Below, piece after piece: positions 48,071-60,122 of a stretch of 64,000 nucleotides of DNA. Within the stretch, counting starts at the first letter, position 1. Every line of letters begins with the position of its first letter. Source of the stretch: Tamarix chinensis (lineage: Eukaryota; Streptophyta; Magnoliopsida; Caryophyllales; Tamaricaceae); the NCBI GenBank assembly GCA_030549775.1, contig CM060176.1:95719815-95783814 (forward strand). Reading direction: 5' to 3'. Under the pieces are notes generated by a model. That model did not search any database and was not told the DNA's origin. It worked only from the letters and a program-made list of their open reading frames with translations. The translations under genes and the position numbers were made by a program.

Positions 48071-49809
48071 TTGCATACTTGGTTATAGATCCAATTACAT
48101 TATTTATCTTTGATAATGAAATTAATAATGTGACTAACCTTAACAAGTATACTTTGAGTAATTCTGATAGATATGTAATATATTTGCAAGAAGAAGATTG
48201 GTGCACTTCAAGATGTCAACATATCTAAGTTATTACAAGTTAAAGGAAGATATTATTTATGGAAGTCAAACTTATAATTCAAAGAGATCTAGTGATTATT
48301 TTTATGTAAATTAGGACTCTTTATTAGTTATTTTCATGTAATAATTAGCTACATTTGTTTATAATAATTTCCATTTCATTCATGTATTAAATATGTTAGT
48401 ACTATGTTATTATTACTAGTTAGTGTGTGAGTTAGTCATATCTATAATACTTTGTCTACTATCGTGTGCTAATTAGAAAAGTTGTGACTACCTATAAAAG
48501 CTATAGTCAACGCCTCACACAACATATTTTGAGCATAATTAGAATCTAATATAAGAAACATACTTGGCTTTTTCTCTCTTTTGTGAGTGAATAATACTAA
48601 CTAAGACTACTTGAAGTAATATTAGGTAGGATACTTTGAATGTATTATTAGAGAAATATTCAAAGTTAAACTTATTATTGAATTCTTCCTTAAATCGTTC
48701 TTGAAGATTCACATCCTTCTTCTTAATCATCAAACCACCTAAACTACCGCTCTTCTAATCTTCAACTCTACAAAACTTTGAGGAAGAAGTGATATATGAG
48801 TTTTATATGCTATTATTCTATGTAAAAATGTCATTTATTCCCCTTTTTATATAAGAATTGATCTTTTCTTGAGTTTTTCTATTTTGGATAGATTTTTTAA
48901 GAAAAGATAAAAATGAAAAAATTCAAAAGGAAAAGAAGAAGAAGCAAGGAACACAAAAAGAAAGTATGGAATCAATGGAAGAAAATACCAAAAATGAAGA
49001 ACAAACATTTAAGAAGATCTCATGCTAAAGTTTCAAGAAGAGAAAGTGAAAGAAGAAGAAACACAGTACCCCCATGTTTATTTATACCACGGCTCATCTT
49101 TTTTCATCAACATTCAAAATCTTAATTTTTAAATTTCAGCGAGATCAGTTAAAAGAACACGATACCCCTGTGTTATACAAACACGAACCGTGTTTCTTTA
49201 AAATCTTGTAATTGCTCGCGCGGGCTTTTCCCTAATATATGTTCCTATTTCCATGTACTAGATAAATTTCATCATTGCAATTCTATTGATCATTATCCAT
49301 TGAGATCTAACGCACTCTTGGTATTGTAATTTTCAAATTCGATAAGTTCTTTCCCCTTCATTTCTCAATTACGAAAGAGTGATTTGAATTTGTATGTAAG
49401 TGTATTCTATTTACACCATCTTTATTCTTCTGACATTTGTGAATTTTTCTTTAATGTTGTGTTGTTAATCATTGATATTAATTATGATATATTGTGTATT
49501 ATTTTGATTATGAAAATGTTAGTGTAAATTTATAAAGGATAGGGGAAATCAATGACGGAATTAGGGTTTCGGATATGAAATGTAATTTTGAATAATGATT
49601 ATAATTGACATCTAATTGAATTAATAGATGGAATTATACGATCTTATATCGTATATTATGAGTTTGCACTAATTAGATTAATCACCTAATTATTCTAGAA
49701 TCTAATAAAAGATAGGATGAGGGAATTAATACGTATTTATTAATTATCATCACCGGAGTAGTAAAAGGTTAATCATTAATCTTGTCTATTAATTCATGTA
49801 ATTGCATTA
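48071..49809. other. Unassigned AT-rich region
   Basis: I see no domain. A TATAAAAG at about 48494 followed by a leader-like stretch could be part of an old LTR starting near 48300, but I found no matching partner or TSD. A basic ORF at 48913-49125 (Lys/Arg-rich) lacks a family and is probably chance. Confidence 0.3.
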
Positions 49810-49817
49810 TCTGAGCT

Positions 49818-50303
49818 TAGGGATGGCAATCGGACAGGTTTTACCCAAAACCCAATGGGTTTTATCCATTGGATATGTAAACAGATATGGATAAATGGAT
49901 ATGGATATGGGTCTGGAGGAAGGAGAGAAATATCCGCCGGGTTTGGACATCGATATGGGTAAAGGATCCTCAAATCTGTACCCGTACCCGTATCCGTTTA
50001 CCTAATATAAAATTATATTTTTACCTTAATTTATTAACCTTAAGTATATTTTCTAAGGCTAAAAGTGAAGATATGATTAAATTTTAACAATCTAAGTATA
50101 TAATTCTAACATTAAATGATTTTTACTTTATACTTAATGGGTTTTACCCGATGGATATGTAAATGGATATGGATAAACGGATATGGATATGGATATAGAT
50201 GAAAAAATTAAATACCAGCCGGGTTTAGATATGGATATGGGTATAGACTTTCTTATCGGGTTTGGGTAACGGATAGGGGGTACCCAATCCGTTGCCATCC
50301 CTA
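49818..50303. mobile_element. hAT-like MITE, 486 bp
   Basis: It begins TAGGGATGGCAAT and ends GTTGCCATCCCTA, flanked by a perfect 8-bp duplication TCTGAGCT (49810-49817 and 50304-50311). The interior has two similar blocks rich in GGATATGG (about 49860-49910 and 50150-50245). No coding sequence. Confidence 0.9.
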
Positions 50304-50834
50304 TCTGAGCTTGTGTGATTGTGGTTGTAGTTGATTGCCTTCTGTTTGTAATGTTACCATTAATTTAATCTAATGTTCTTAACCTAGGTTATTAATTGGT
50401 TAGATGATAAATTGAGAGCTTATTCAATTTATTTGAATTGAAGGAAAGTGAGGAAATGAATTGTCATAAGTTTCCATAGGTCAACATTTGAGAAATTGAT
50501 ATACACCTTTTATAGATAATTATTCGATAACCTAAATCCATAATTGATTATCTCCCATCCTTATTCGTTCACTATTGAGTACAACATTTTATTACTTATT
50601 AATAGTATAGAATTTAGTGATAGAAATCAATGTTATTGAATAATTGGTTTTTTTACATTAATTATAAAATTCTTGAGTATAAACCATTCCTTTTGAATTT
50701 GACTCCTACTTACCATTTAATATGTATTTGGGATTATGATTTAATTATTAAATTTGGTGTACGTATGATAGTGCATCAGGAACTCACACCATTTTTGGTG
50801 TCACAACTAGGTTAGATTTTCCACAATTGATGGT

Positions 50835-50965
50835 TTGTTTGGAGCTACTTATCAAAAGTAGTTATCTAAGATAATTACTTATTTAAAAAAAATTAAGCTA
50901 AATTTTTTCAAAATAAGTGCTTATCTTCGATAACTACTTTTGATAAGTAGCTCCAAATAAGCACC
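50835..50965. mobile_element. Small palindromic (foldback) MITE
   Basis: A perfect 26-bp inverted repeat at 50841-50866 and 50929-50954 (GGAGCTACTTATC...) has further near-complementary sequence inside, so almost the whole 130 bp can fold into one hairpin. Exact ends and TSD are not resolved. Confidence 0.65.
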
Positions 50966-51606
50966 GAATCGTCAATATTTCTCTTTGATCTTCCTCTTCC
51001 TTTCTCCAATATATGCATCTTGAAGAAGCCTTACATTCATAGCCCATCTTCAAACACTCTTTGAATCCTCAATACCTCAAGTTTGAATATGATCATCCCT
51101 TCAATTTGCATTGAATATCTCCTTGAAAATGTAATCCCACATCATTACATACTCAACCATTCAACTCTTAAAGTCCAACATCTTCGGTTATATCCTTCTT
51201 TTTTCCAAATTTTTGTTCGATCATTCCATGTTTTCTTGATCATCTTGATTCAAACAAGAAGACTCAACAATTCTTCCAACTTTGATTTGAACATTAATTT
51301 GATGTTTGACCTCTTCTTCCTATATTAGCATATAATCACTCATAAAAAATATTATTTTGAACCAATATTGGGTTCTAAGAGTCAGCTTCATTCTTTCAAA
51401 ACTCCTACCATCACTGTCCATCAATAACCCTTCATCATCACTCAAGAATAGGTGGTAACACATTCAACAATTCCCTTTCCACTACTACCCCATTTCTAAG
51501 CCCAATAAGTTTCCAATATTCTTGAAAACCCACTAAAAAATCATTAAGAACTAACTTCTAAGAACATAAAAAAGTTGTCAAATAACTTTCAACAAGAACA
51601 ATAGCT
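50966..51606 (+). other. Possible 5' LTR edge, primer-binding site and leader of the gypsy at 51607
   Basis: TTGGGTTCTAAGAGTCAGC near 51367-51386 resembles a diverged initiator-Met-tRNA primer-binding site (TGGTATCAGAGCC). It is preceded by a CCA end (51360-51362) and followed by about 220 bp of leader before the gag-like frame. The LTR itself cannot be bounded because no second copy is present. Confidence 0.35.
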
Positions 51607-52760
51607 ATGGGAAAAGAAGTATCCATGAAGGTTATGTTTAACACCCTTCAACAACTTTATGCAAGTGTTAATGCAACTAAAAAAAATTTATTGACTTCCT
51701 TCCATTCAATACCAACTTCAAAGGATGGAGATGAGAGTATTCAACCAAGAGACACTCCAACACATGCACAACACCATGGAGGCCATTGATGAGCGAGTAG
51801 AAGGAATGGTGAGGAGGGTTGTACAAGAATGAGGTGGACAACTTAAAAATTGAATAAAGTATGAGGAGAAGGCAATGATAATGGATCCAATGATTTTGTC
51901 CATAACCAATTAGGATATGCAAATTACCAACCAAGGTATAACCATTTTGAAGACGAAGGTATCAAGATCGATCTCCCTAATCTCTATGGTGAATTAGAAG
52001 TTAAATTATTTTTTGAATGATAGAAGCCATATTTGAGTTTAGAGAGTATGATGATGAACATAGATGTAAGTTAGCAACTCTCAAGTTTAAAACAAATTGC
52101 TAGATTCCGGTAGGATAGTCCTAATAGGAATCGTGAAAGGCAAGAAAATAATAAAATCAACTCATGAGAGAAATTTAAAAAGTACATAAGAAAGATATTT
52201 GTTCCTAAAGATTATGAACAAGAAATGTATATCAACTTGAAAACTATTAGGCAAGGACTTCTTATTGTATAAGAATACACTATATAATTTGAGAGACTAG
52301 CAGTCTTATGAGATGTGCCAGAAAGAAAAGAACAAAAATGTTCTAGGTACTCAAGTGGCCTTAATAACTTGATTAGGGATAATTTTGAAATTTTTGCCTA
52401 TGATTCTCTTGATGATTTGACTAAATTAGCTTTAAAATGTGAAAGAAAAATTAAGTCTACCAAAACCTATGCTAAAACAAGTGCTTTGACTTCTACATCA
52501 ACCAAAACCTATTTAAATTCATCTACATCAAAATTTGGGACACATACATATTTGATTAATGATAAAAAAATTCAACCCTATCCGAGATGAAAAGGGTAAG
52601 AATAAGGTGAACGAAATGTTCAATAAAAAATGCTTAAATATGAGTGATATGATCATTTTGCTAGAGAATGTCCTGATAAAAGAGTTTTAGCCTTAAATGA
52701 AATAGAGGGTAAGGAACCATGGGATGATAATGATGGCCTAGAAATTGAGTTTAATGATGA
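51607..52760 (+). pseudogene. Gag of a decayed gypsy chromovirus
   Basis: Blocks in order: a Met start at 51607, IKIDLPNLYGELE near 51960, FVPKDYEQEMYINLKTIRQG near 52200-52258, then DSLDDLTKLALKCERKIKS (52400-52455). These match gypsy gag capsid blocks. A zinc knuckle remnant reads YDHFARECPDKR after a frame change near 52640-52690. Many stops. Confidence 0.65.
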
Positions 52761-52844
52761 TACCTTAAGAATTTATGAATAATATGATACTACATGTTTT
52801 GTACTTCAAAGGTTATTACAAATACAACCTAATAATCCATCTAC

Positions 52845-53210
52845 ACAAATGGATACAAATTTTAAAGCTAAGTATAGAATCGGTGATCAAGTTTGTAAAG
52901 TCATTATAGATAGTGGTTTATGTACTATTGTTGATAGTGAAATGATGGTTAAACAACTAGGTTTAGTGATTACTAATAATCCTAAGCCATATTCATTACA
53001 ATGGCTTACTAAGGAAAAAGGTGCTAAGGTAACTAAGTAAACCCTAATTAATTTTCATATAAGTGACTATCATGATGAAGTATTGTGTGATATATTTCCT
53101 ATAGATGCTTGTGGTGTATTACTAGGAATACCATGAAAATATGATAGAAATTGAATCCATGATGGTGTGACTAATAAATATATAATACATAAAGATAAAA
53201 AGAAGTATTA
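52845..53210 (+). pseudogene. Aspartic protease of the gypsy remnant
   Basis: VIIDSGLCTIVDSEMMVKQL (52900-52960) holds the DSG-type active site with Leu after it. DACGVLLGIP near 53108-53135 matches the DACxxLLGRP block. The frame is broken at 53038-53040 and near 53134. Confidence 0.7.
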
Positions 53211-53399
53211 ATTGAAATTGGCTCCATATGATCATATGCAACTTATCGTGGATAAAAAGAGTTTATTATTACATGAAAAAGAAATTATTTATTGCATTAA
53301 GGTGGAGGGTGTTTGCTATGTCTTAGTATTAAAGGATATCAATTTTGGGAAAGAAATTATAAGAATTCAAATCTTTCTAAATTACTCGACAAATATAAT

Positions 53400-54230
53400 G
53401 ATGTATTATTTGATGGCTTACCTCTTGGATTACCACCTATTAGAGGTATAGAGCATACTATAGATTTAATTCTTAAAATTTCTCTATCTCTGCTTATTGA
53501 TGTAATCTAGAAGAAGCTATAAAATTAAAAAGATAAATATAGGAACTAGTAGATAAAGGTTATGTGAGAGACTCTATGAGCCCTTATTATGTAACTTCCT
53601 TATTAGTTCCTAAGAAAGATGGTACTTGGTGTATATGCATATATTCTAGAGCTATAGATAATATAACTATCAAGTATAGATTTCCTGTGCTTAGACTTGA
53701 TGACATTCTTGATTAACTTTGTGGCACAAGTGTGTTTTCCAAAATTGAGAATTAGGGAAGGAGAATAATGGAAAATAACATTTAAAACTAAATATGGTCT
53801 TTATAAATGGACTATTATGCCTTTTGTATTATGTAATGTGCCTATTTCTTTCATAAGACTAATAAATAAAATTATTCATCATTTCCTATGTAAATTCTTT
53901 GTAGTTTATTTGGATGACATACTTGTATATAGTAACAATGAGCATGATCATCTTGTGTATATAAGGAAACTATTTGATAAACTAAGGGAAACTTAACTTT
54001 ATGAAAAATATAAAAAAATGTGAATCTATGCTTCCAAGTGTGATTTTTCTTGGTTATATTGTTAGTGTAGAGGATATTAAAGGTGATCCTACTAAGATAA
54101 AAGCTATTAAAGAGTGGCTTATTCCTAAGGATATTCACCAAGCAAGAAGTTTTCATGGGTTAGCTAGTTTCTCTACTACATTCTCGCCTATTACTCAACT
54201 CATGATAAAAGGATAATGTAATTAGGGAAA
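53400..54230 (+). pseudogene. Reverse transcriptase of the gypsy remnant
   Basis: [60 protein letters not shown], then FVVYLDDILVYSNN with the YLDD site intact (about 53898-53935). KKCESMLPSVIFLGYIVS and ARSFHGLASFSTTF follow. The TNAP block reads LCNVPISF. At least five stops or shifts. Confidence 0.75.
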
Positions 54231-54289
54231 TGAAGCCACTAAAGCCTTTGAAACCCTCAAGAATAAATTGTACAATACTTTGTGTTATC

Positions 54290-54660
54290 TATTCTAAAAA
54301 TTTACCTACTATTTGATGTCACTTATGATGCTAGTGGGGTAGGGATATGAGGAGTTATCTCACAAGAAAAAAAGGCATGTTGAATACTTTAGTGAAAAGT
54401 TAAATGGTGCTAGGTTGAAGTATTCAACAAATGACAAGGAATTCATTACCATCATACATAGTTTAGAGACATGGGGTTATTATATGAGGCATAAACCCTT
54501 TTTATTACATTCTGATCATGAGAGTTTGAAATACTTACATGGTCAAAAGAAAATCAGTCCTAGACATGCAAAGTGGGTAAAATTCTTACAATCCTTCGTG
54601 TTCTCTTTCAAGTAATCAGATGGAAAAGAAAATATAGTAGTTGCTACTCTTTCTTGAAGG
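54290..54660 (+). pseudogene. RNase H region of the gypsy remnant
   Basis: TYDASGVGI retains the first Asp; YFSEKLNGARLKYSTNDKEF and HSDHESLKYLHGQKKISPRH follow, the last with the conserved SDHESL. It ends at a stop near 54613. Confidence 0.7.
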
Positions 54661-54699
54661 TCTACATTACTTGTCAAATTAGATGCTAAATTCCTAGGT

Positions 54700-55130
54700 T
54701 TTGAAATGTTAAAAGAATTGTATCCTAAGGATGAAGATTTCAATGATGAATATCGAGCATGCAAAGAAAATGGATATCATAGTAATTATGCATTACAAGA
54801 TGGATTTTAATTTAGATTCAATAAAAATTTTGTATCTAGATCGAGTATTAGAGATTTAATTATTAAAGAGGTACATGAAGGAGATATAGGAAGACATTTT
54901 GATACTCTAAGGATATTAGAAATATTACAAGATAACTTCTATTGGCCACACATGATTAAAGGTGTACAAACTATAGTAAACTAATGAGTTACTTGCAACA
55001 TGAGTAAAAGTTTTTTTTTCACAAAGGTCTATATACCCCATTACCTATGCCTAGTCAACATTGGGAAGGAGTTAGTATGGACTTTATCTTAAGGTTTCCT
55101 AGAACAAAAAGAGGTAAGAATATGCACACT
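54700..55130 (+). pseudogene. Truncated integrase of the gypsy remnant
   Basis: The zinc-binding part shows IIKEVHEGDIGRHFDT and FYWPHMIKGVQTIV, then VTCNMSKS. The core starts [20 protein letters not shown] with the first catalytic Asp and is cut at about 55130, so the other two acidic residues, GPY/F and the 3' LTR are missing. Confidence 0.65.
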
Positions 55131-55410
55131 TAAGTAAACACATTAGTTATCAAAGTCCATTTGTTATCATCAAAACAAGTATAATGCCCTTGTTTAACCT
55201 TTGAGGTTAACAATCACTATTGTTATCATGTTAGTGCATGTATTATTTTATCTGTTTGCCCCAATTTTCCTTGCATCAAACAAGTGTTAAGCGATGTTCA
55301 CACATCTCCCATATTTGATGTAGTAGTAACATTCTATGAATTTGTTTTCAAACAATTTCATATTGTTCTTAAAATGAAAATTTTCAATCCTAAAATATTG
55401 GGGTGTTACA
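55131..55410. mobile_element. LTR tail fragment ending GGGGTGTTACA
   Basis: The edge at 55401-55410 is like the A/B-family 3' end. The first 80 bp resemble instead the end of the SIRE-like LTR (TTGAGGTTAACAATC). No TSD or partner. It is probably two old fragments joined. Confidence 0.35.
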
Positions 55411-56017
55411 GAATTCACCTCATCTAATGTTGAGAGAGGTATGATCATTCATCTAACTGATATCAGATGTAAGGATAATGTTGATACAATAAAATTTTTA
55501 TAACATTTTAACTATAATTAATCCTCTCCCAATGATAGAAAATATTATAACTTTGCTAGAGTATCAAAACATGCAACAACATTATTCTAAACAAGAGTTA
55601 GAGACTGAGAGTTTAAATAAATGATATGCATATAATGTTCCCTTACAAGGGAAAAATAAAAGGTAAGTTATATTTAGCTTAACTCTAAGTTAAACCACTC
55701 CTCATCAAGCAAGCTTTACTATTCATTACGAGATAATTTATTATCATATTCATCATCTACCAGGACTTCAAAACCGTTCATCCACACTCCATCATCTACA
55801 AATTGAATAGTTAATGACCATAAACTAAACACATTAGTATGTAATGTAATAAGTGTGATTTAACTATTAAACAAATTATAGATCACACAGAACATAATAT
55901 AGACATCGCATAAAAACTTGCTTCAGCAACTTAAAATAAACATATGTGATAAAGGCATACATCACAGAGTCTAAAGCATGCAATACTTTGTAATACCAAT
56001 AGAATACTATAATTTCG
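55411..56017. other. Unassigned AT-rich region
   Basis: No domain, repeat or RNA gene is recognised. Confidence 0.35.
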
Positions 56018-56276
56018 AGGGTTGTAAATGAGCCAAGAATTTAACAAGCTAAGCTGAGCCAACTCACAAGTTTTTGTAGTAAATGATCTAAGCTCATGAG
56101 CTTTTCCACTACATAGAATCTCGAGCCCAAATTTTTTATGCTTAACCTTAACTTGTTTATTAAATGATCCTATAAATAAGACTCAAGCTTAAGTCATTTA
56201 AATACATAAATAAGCTAAGCCTTTAAAAAACCAAGCCCAAAAAGCTCGAGAGTTGACTCTGTTTGTTTTCAACCCT
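56018..56276. mobile_element. Diverged hAT-like MITE
   Basis: It begins AGGGTTGTAAATGAGCC and ends GTTTTCAACCCT. The interior, with GAGCC, AAGCT and CTCGAG motifs, resembles the MITE at 32265. The 8-bp duplication is no longer evident. Confidence 0.6.
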
Positions 56277-56478
56277 AAGAATTCAAAACAAAACTATGCT
56301 TACCAAGGTTTAAAAAAATGCAACATTATAAATCAAACCATGGGTTATACATATCCGATAACTAAGGTCATAGCCATGGTAGCAAAATAATAGAAGACTA
56401 GGGGTTAGACAACCCTCCACCATGTACTAAGCCATAGCAACATTACCCACCTAGGTATCTGAATCCTTAAGTGTATAT

Positions 56479-57607
56479 TGTAATTCTCAAATTTTAGCTA
56501 ACCCTAATACCAAGTAATTAATATTTTAACCTAATTTCAATCTCAAAAATTAATATTTCTATCTTATCCTAACTCCCTAATCCTAAATCTTACCCTAACC
56601 TTAATTTTTATTTCAAGTTATTAATATCTTTTATAACCAAAACCTAATAACAAATAATCATTAATTTAATTATCCTAATACCCTAACCTAATTTACTTTA
56701 ACATAAACCTAAATCTAAACACACACATTTTATTTTCCCTTTTTCTTTTCATCAGTTTTCTTTATTTTACTTTATTTTTTATTATCCCCTATCGATCACC
56801 TCACATCACCTCTTCCCTTCTCTTCTCTTATCCTAACCCTAATTTTTTTTCCCAATTATTAATATTGTTTATAACCCAAAACTAATTCCAGATAATCATT
56901 AATTTAATTATTTTAATACTCTAACCTAATTTATTTTAACCTAAACCTAAATCTAAACACACACCTTTTATTTTCCCTTTTTCTTTTCATCAACTTTCTT
57001 TATATTACTTTATTTTTATTCTCCCCTACCAATCATCTCACATCACCTCTTCTCTTCTCTTCTCTTCTCTTATTCTTACATGCATGCCTTCCCTACCAAG
57101 CATATTCCTCTAACCCATCAACTCACCCTTCCTCGTTTCCAAGGTCGGGGGTTGAAATTCTTACCCGATCACCTCACTGCTCTTTTCCGTGCATATGTAT
57201 ATATACAACACATTTAATGCCTGATTCTACCCCCTTCTCCCTCTATTCTCTTTCGAAATATTGCACCCTAAATGCAGCTTCACCCATCCTTCTTTTCCCC
57301 TCCTCGTCCTTGCTAAAACCACCAAAGATCACCTCCACCGGTAACATTTTCCATTACCTCGCCCCTAGAGCCAACCATGTTTGTCATTACCTTCCCCAAG
57401 CACCAACCAAAACCACCACAACCTGCCCCAAGCATCAGCAAAACACACCGTTGCTATCCCCCTTCCATTTGGCGATTTTCACCAAACCAAACACACCCCA
57501 CCTACTACAACAATCTTTGCAGCTTACCACCTCCATTTGGCAATTTCCACTATAGCTTACCACCCTCCTTTCGCTAAAACCACATGTCCTAACCACCCTT
57601 TTTGGCC
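56479..57607 (+). mobile_element. B3: B-family 5' LTR, partial
   Basis: Starts TGTAATTCTCAAATTTTAGC, matching the start of B1 on the minus strand (10508 downward). It is preceded by TATAT (56474-56478), which recurs after the B tail at 62763. TATATATA near 57197 is the likely TATA box. Only about the first third of a B LTR is present before integrase sequence begins at 57608. A 238-bp tandem duplication lies inside. Confidence 0.7.
56590..57064. repeat. 238-bp tandem duplication within B3
   Basis: 56590-56827 and 56828-57064 are similar along their length: each starts TTA(C/T)CCTAACC and ends in a TTCTCTTCTC run. B1 has one copy, so this arose in B3. Confidence 0.75.
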
Positions 57608-57859
57608 AAAACAGAGTCATATAAAGTGCTATGTAGATCAAGGCATCGTAGTGATGAATTTAAGACGATGAATAGAGTTTTGTTGAGGGTTTCACCCCCA
57701 AGGAGGTAAAGCGATTTGGTAAGAAGGGTAAGTTGAGCTTAAGGCATATTAGTCCACACAAGATTCATGATAGAGTTGGCAAGGTTGCATGCTACCTAGC
57801 ACTTCCATCAAATTTGGCCCAATTTTATAACATCTTCCGCATCTCCCAACTAAGGAAGT
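57608..57859 (+). pseudogene. Gypsy integrase C-terminal (GPY/F) fragment
   Basis: The frame shows IKCYVDQ, a shifted VLLRVSP, KRFGKKGKLSLRHISPHKIH, then RVGKVACYLALPSNLAQFYN and IFRISQLRKL. This is the GPY/F module of Tekay/Del-type chromovirus integrases (compare KLSPRYIGPFxIxxRVG and FHVSxLRK). A frameshift in a run of C lies near 57703. It ends exactly at LTR D. Lying between the two ends of B3 on the same strand, it is most likely what is left of the B-family internal region. Confidence 0.75.
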
Positions 57860-58314
57860 TGTAACACCCCCAAAATTTACACTTTTTTTTTTTAAAAAAA
57901 AAGCAATACTTATAAATTAAAACCATAAATTTCTGGGGATGTTACCACCACACTTAGTATCAGACCAGTTCACTCCTATCGTTCCGGTACCAAGTGCTAA
58001 GGCTAAGAAAACACTATTAGTAATACCATAAAATCCAAATTTATAAAAATGAGAATCAGAGTACGCGCAAGTCTTACATAATTCGAAATACCAGCTATTG
58101 TTTTTAGATAATAACTAAACAACATTAGTAAAATTGTTTCGATAATTCAAACATAATAAAAGATAACATGAGTCATAAATTTAAAAAAGAGAACGGACAC
58201 GTCACTCTAGAGATTGATACAGCCCAATTATCACTCTGCCCCTCCAAATGTCTCATAGACATCGATAGCATCAAAGTAGATGTCTCCTACCTGCAACAGA
58301 TCAGACGGGCCTTT

Positions 58315-58370
58315 TGCTCGTGGGAATGAGCAGCACCCATGAAACGGGTGATCAGTACGCTACGTACTGA
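58315..58370 (-). other. Three-hairpin module of LTR D
   Basis: TGCTC/GAGCA (58315-58332), CACCC/GGGTG (58334-58350) and TCAGTACG-CTA-CGTACTGA (58352-58370), in the same order and spacing as A and E. Confidence 0.7.
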
Positions 58371-59049
58371 GTAAGGTAACCGAGTACTAAGGTCGGCATA
58401 TAACACATTAAATCATGCAGGATAATGACCACATACAATTACAACCCCCACATGTGATACATAAAAAGCATAAAGTGAAATCCATGGCCCATAATCTACA
58501 AGTCCACACACATAAGGCCCAAAAAGTTCCAAGTTAATTATTTAATCTTTCTTTCATCATAATTCGATACACACCATGCCTTTTATCAAATCCAAGAGAA
58601 AACAGGAACACCCCACTATTATAATCGGTGGGCCGATCACACATAGAGCATCATGCCCTAACCACTATTATTACCGGTGGATCGGTCACTTATAGGGTAA
58701 AACCCTAACCACTATTCCTGACCGGTGGATCGGTCTGGTTCCTGCTCGCATGGTGTTCCACTATAAGTAATTAGTATCTTTTAAGAGCTTTAACAATTCT
58801 GGTTTGTATTTATTGAGCTCGACTCACCCCGCTATTATTACCGGTGGGCGGTCACATATAGGACCTCATGTCCTAACCACTATTATAACCGGTGGATCAG
58901 TCGCACATAGGGTAAAACCCTAACCACTATTCCTGACCGGTGGATCGGTCTAGACCTGGCTCAATAATCTTCCACTTTAAGATATTAGTGTCTTAAATAT
59001 TTTATTCATAAATATTTGCCATTCACAAACATTTTCCCAGACATGCATG

Positions 59050-59450
59050 ACTAACTCCATCCAACCCTAGCTCCCATGCAAACCATAACTCCATGTAAAT
59101 CACACTTCCATGCAAACCCTAGCTCCCATATGAACCCTAACTCCACGTAAAACACACTTCCATGCAAACCCTAGCTCTCATGCAAACCCTAACTCCACAT
59201 AGACACGCTTCCATGCAAACCCTAATCCACATGCAAACCCTAGCTTCACATAGACCACACTTCCATGCAAACCCAAATCCATATGCAAACCCTAGCTTCA
59301 CGTAGACCACACTTCCATGAAAACCCTAATCCACACGCCATTTCATGCAAATCCTAACACCATGCTATTTCATGCAAAACCCTAACACCATGCCCTTTCA
59401 TGCAAAACCCTAATACCATACTATTTCATGTAAAACCCTAACACCACATT
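59050..59450 (-). repeat. CCATGCAAACCCTA minisatellite in LTR D
   Basis: About twelve imperfect copies of a unit with CATGCAAACCCTA, the reverse of the A-family TTAGGGTTTGCATG array. Confidence 0.75.
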
Positions 59451-59943
59451 GTCACACTCCCCATCATTATTTTACAACCCTAACATGCATGTCTTAAGGC
59501 CACATCATACAATAATAATCACGTAAATATACACATAATTCTCATGCCATAATTTATTCATACCAACATACTTCAACTCCGCTTTATACCACATACAAAA
59601 TAATTAATAATGATAAACATAGAATACATGGCATATGAAGCACATAATGCATATAAAAACACAAATGGATTTAGTAACACCCTTACCTAAATTGTCACCA
59701 GTCTTGGTGCACGCTTCTATTCCACTTGAGGGATTTGACTGAGTTCACCTATTATATAAAAATATACTAGAATTAGGCTCCCTCCTAAAATTTATTATTC
59801 TCTAACTTATTCTAAGACTTGGTTTTTAATTAAAATAATATTAAACAATAATTAAATATACAAAATATTACTTAAAAATACAAATAAATTACTATTTTCA
59901 TTCAAAAGAGTGGTGATATAAGGGTTTCTACCCTTCACCAAAA

Positions 59944-59944
<1 letters not shown>

Positions 59945-59980
<36 letters not shown>

Positions 59981-60023
59981 GGTGGTGGTGGTGGTGGTGG
60001 TGGTGGTGGTGGTGGTGGTAGTG

Positions 60024-60121
<98 letters not shown>
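59945..60121. repeat. AGT/GGT/AAT microsatellite in LTR D
   Basis: Blocks of AGT (59945-59969), GGT (59970-60018), AGT (60020-60060) and AAT (60061-60121). ORFs through it (runs of Tyr and His) are artefacts. Confidence 0.95.

Positions 60122-60122
<1 letters not shown>

Noticed and set aside
48913..49125. Lys/Arg-rich 70-codon ORF
   Set aside because: Composition of an A-rich stretch; no partner, no domain, no conserved start context.
57217..57577. Overlapping Pro/Thr-rich ORFs
   Set aside because: LTR leader of B3; no family resemblance, frame not conserved in B1.
59050..59450. Regularly spaced repeats that might suggest a CRISPR array or a telomere
   Set aside because: Units are degenerate, spacers are not unique, the array is inside a plant LTR, and heptamers are not in tandem.
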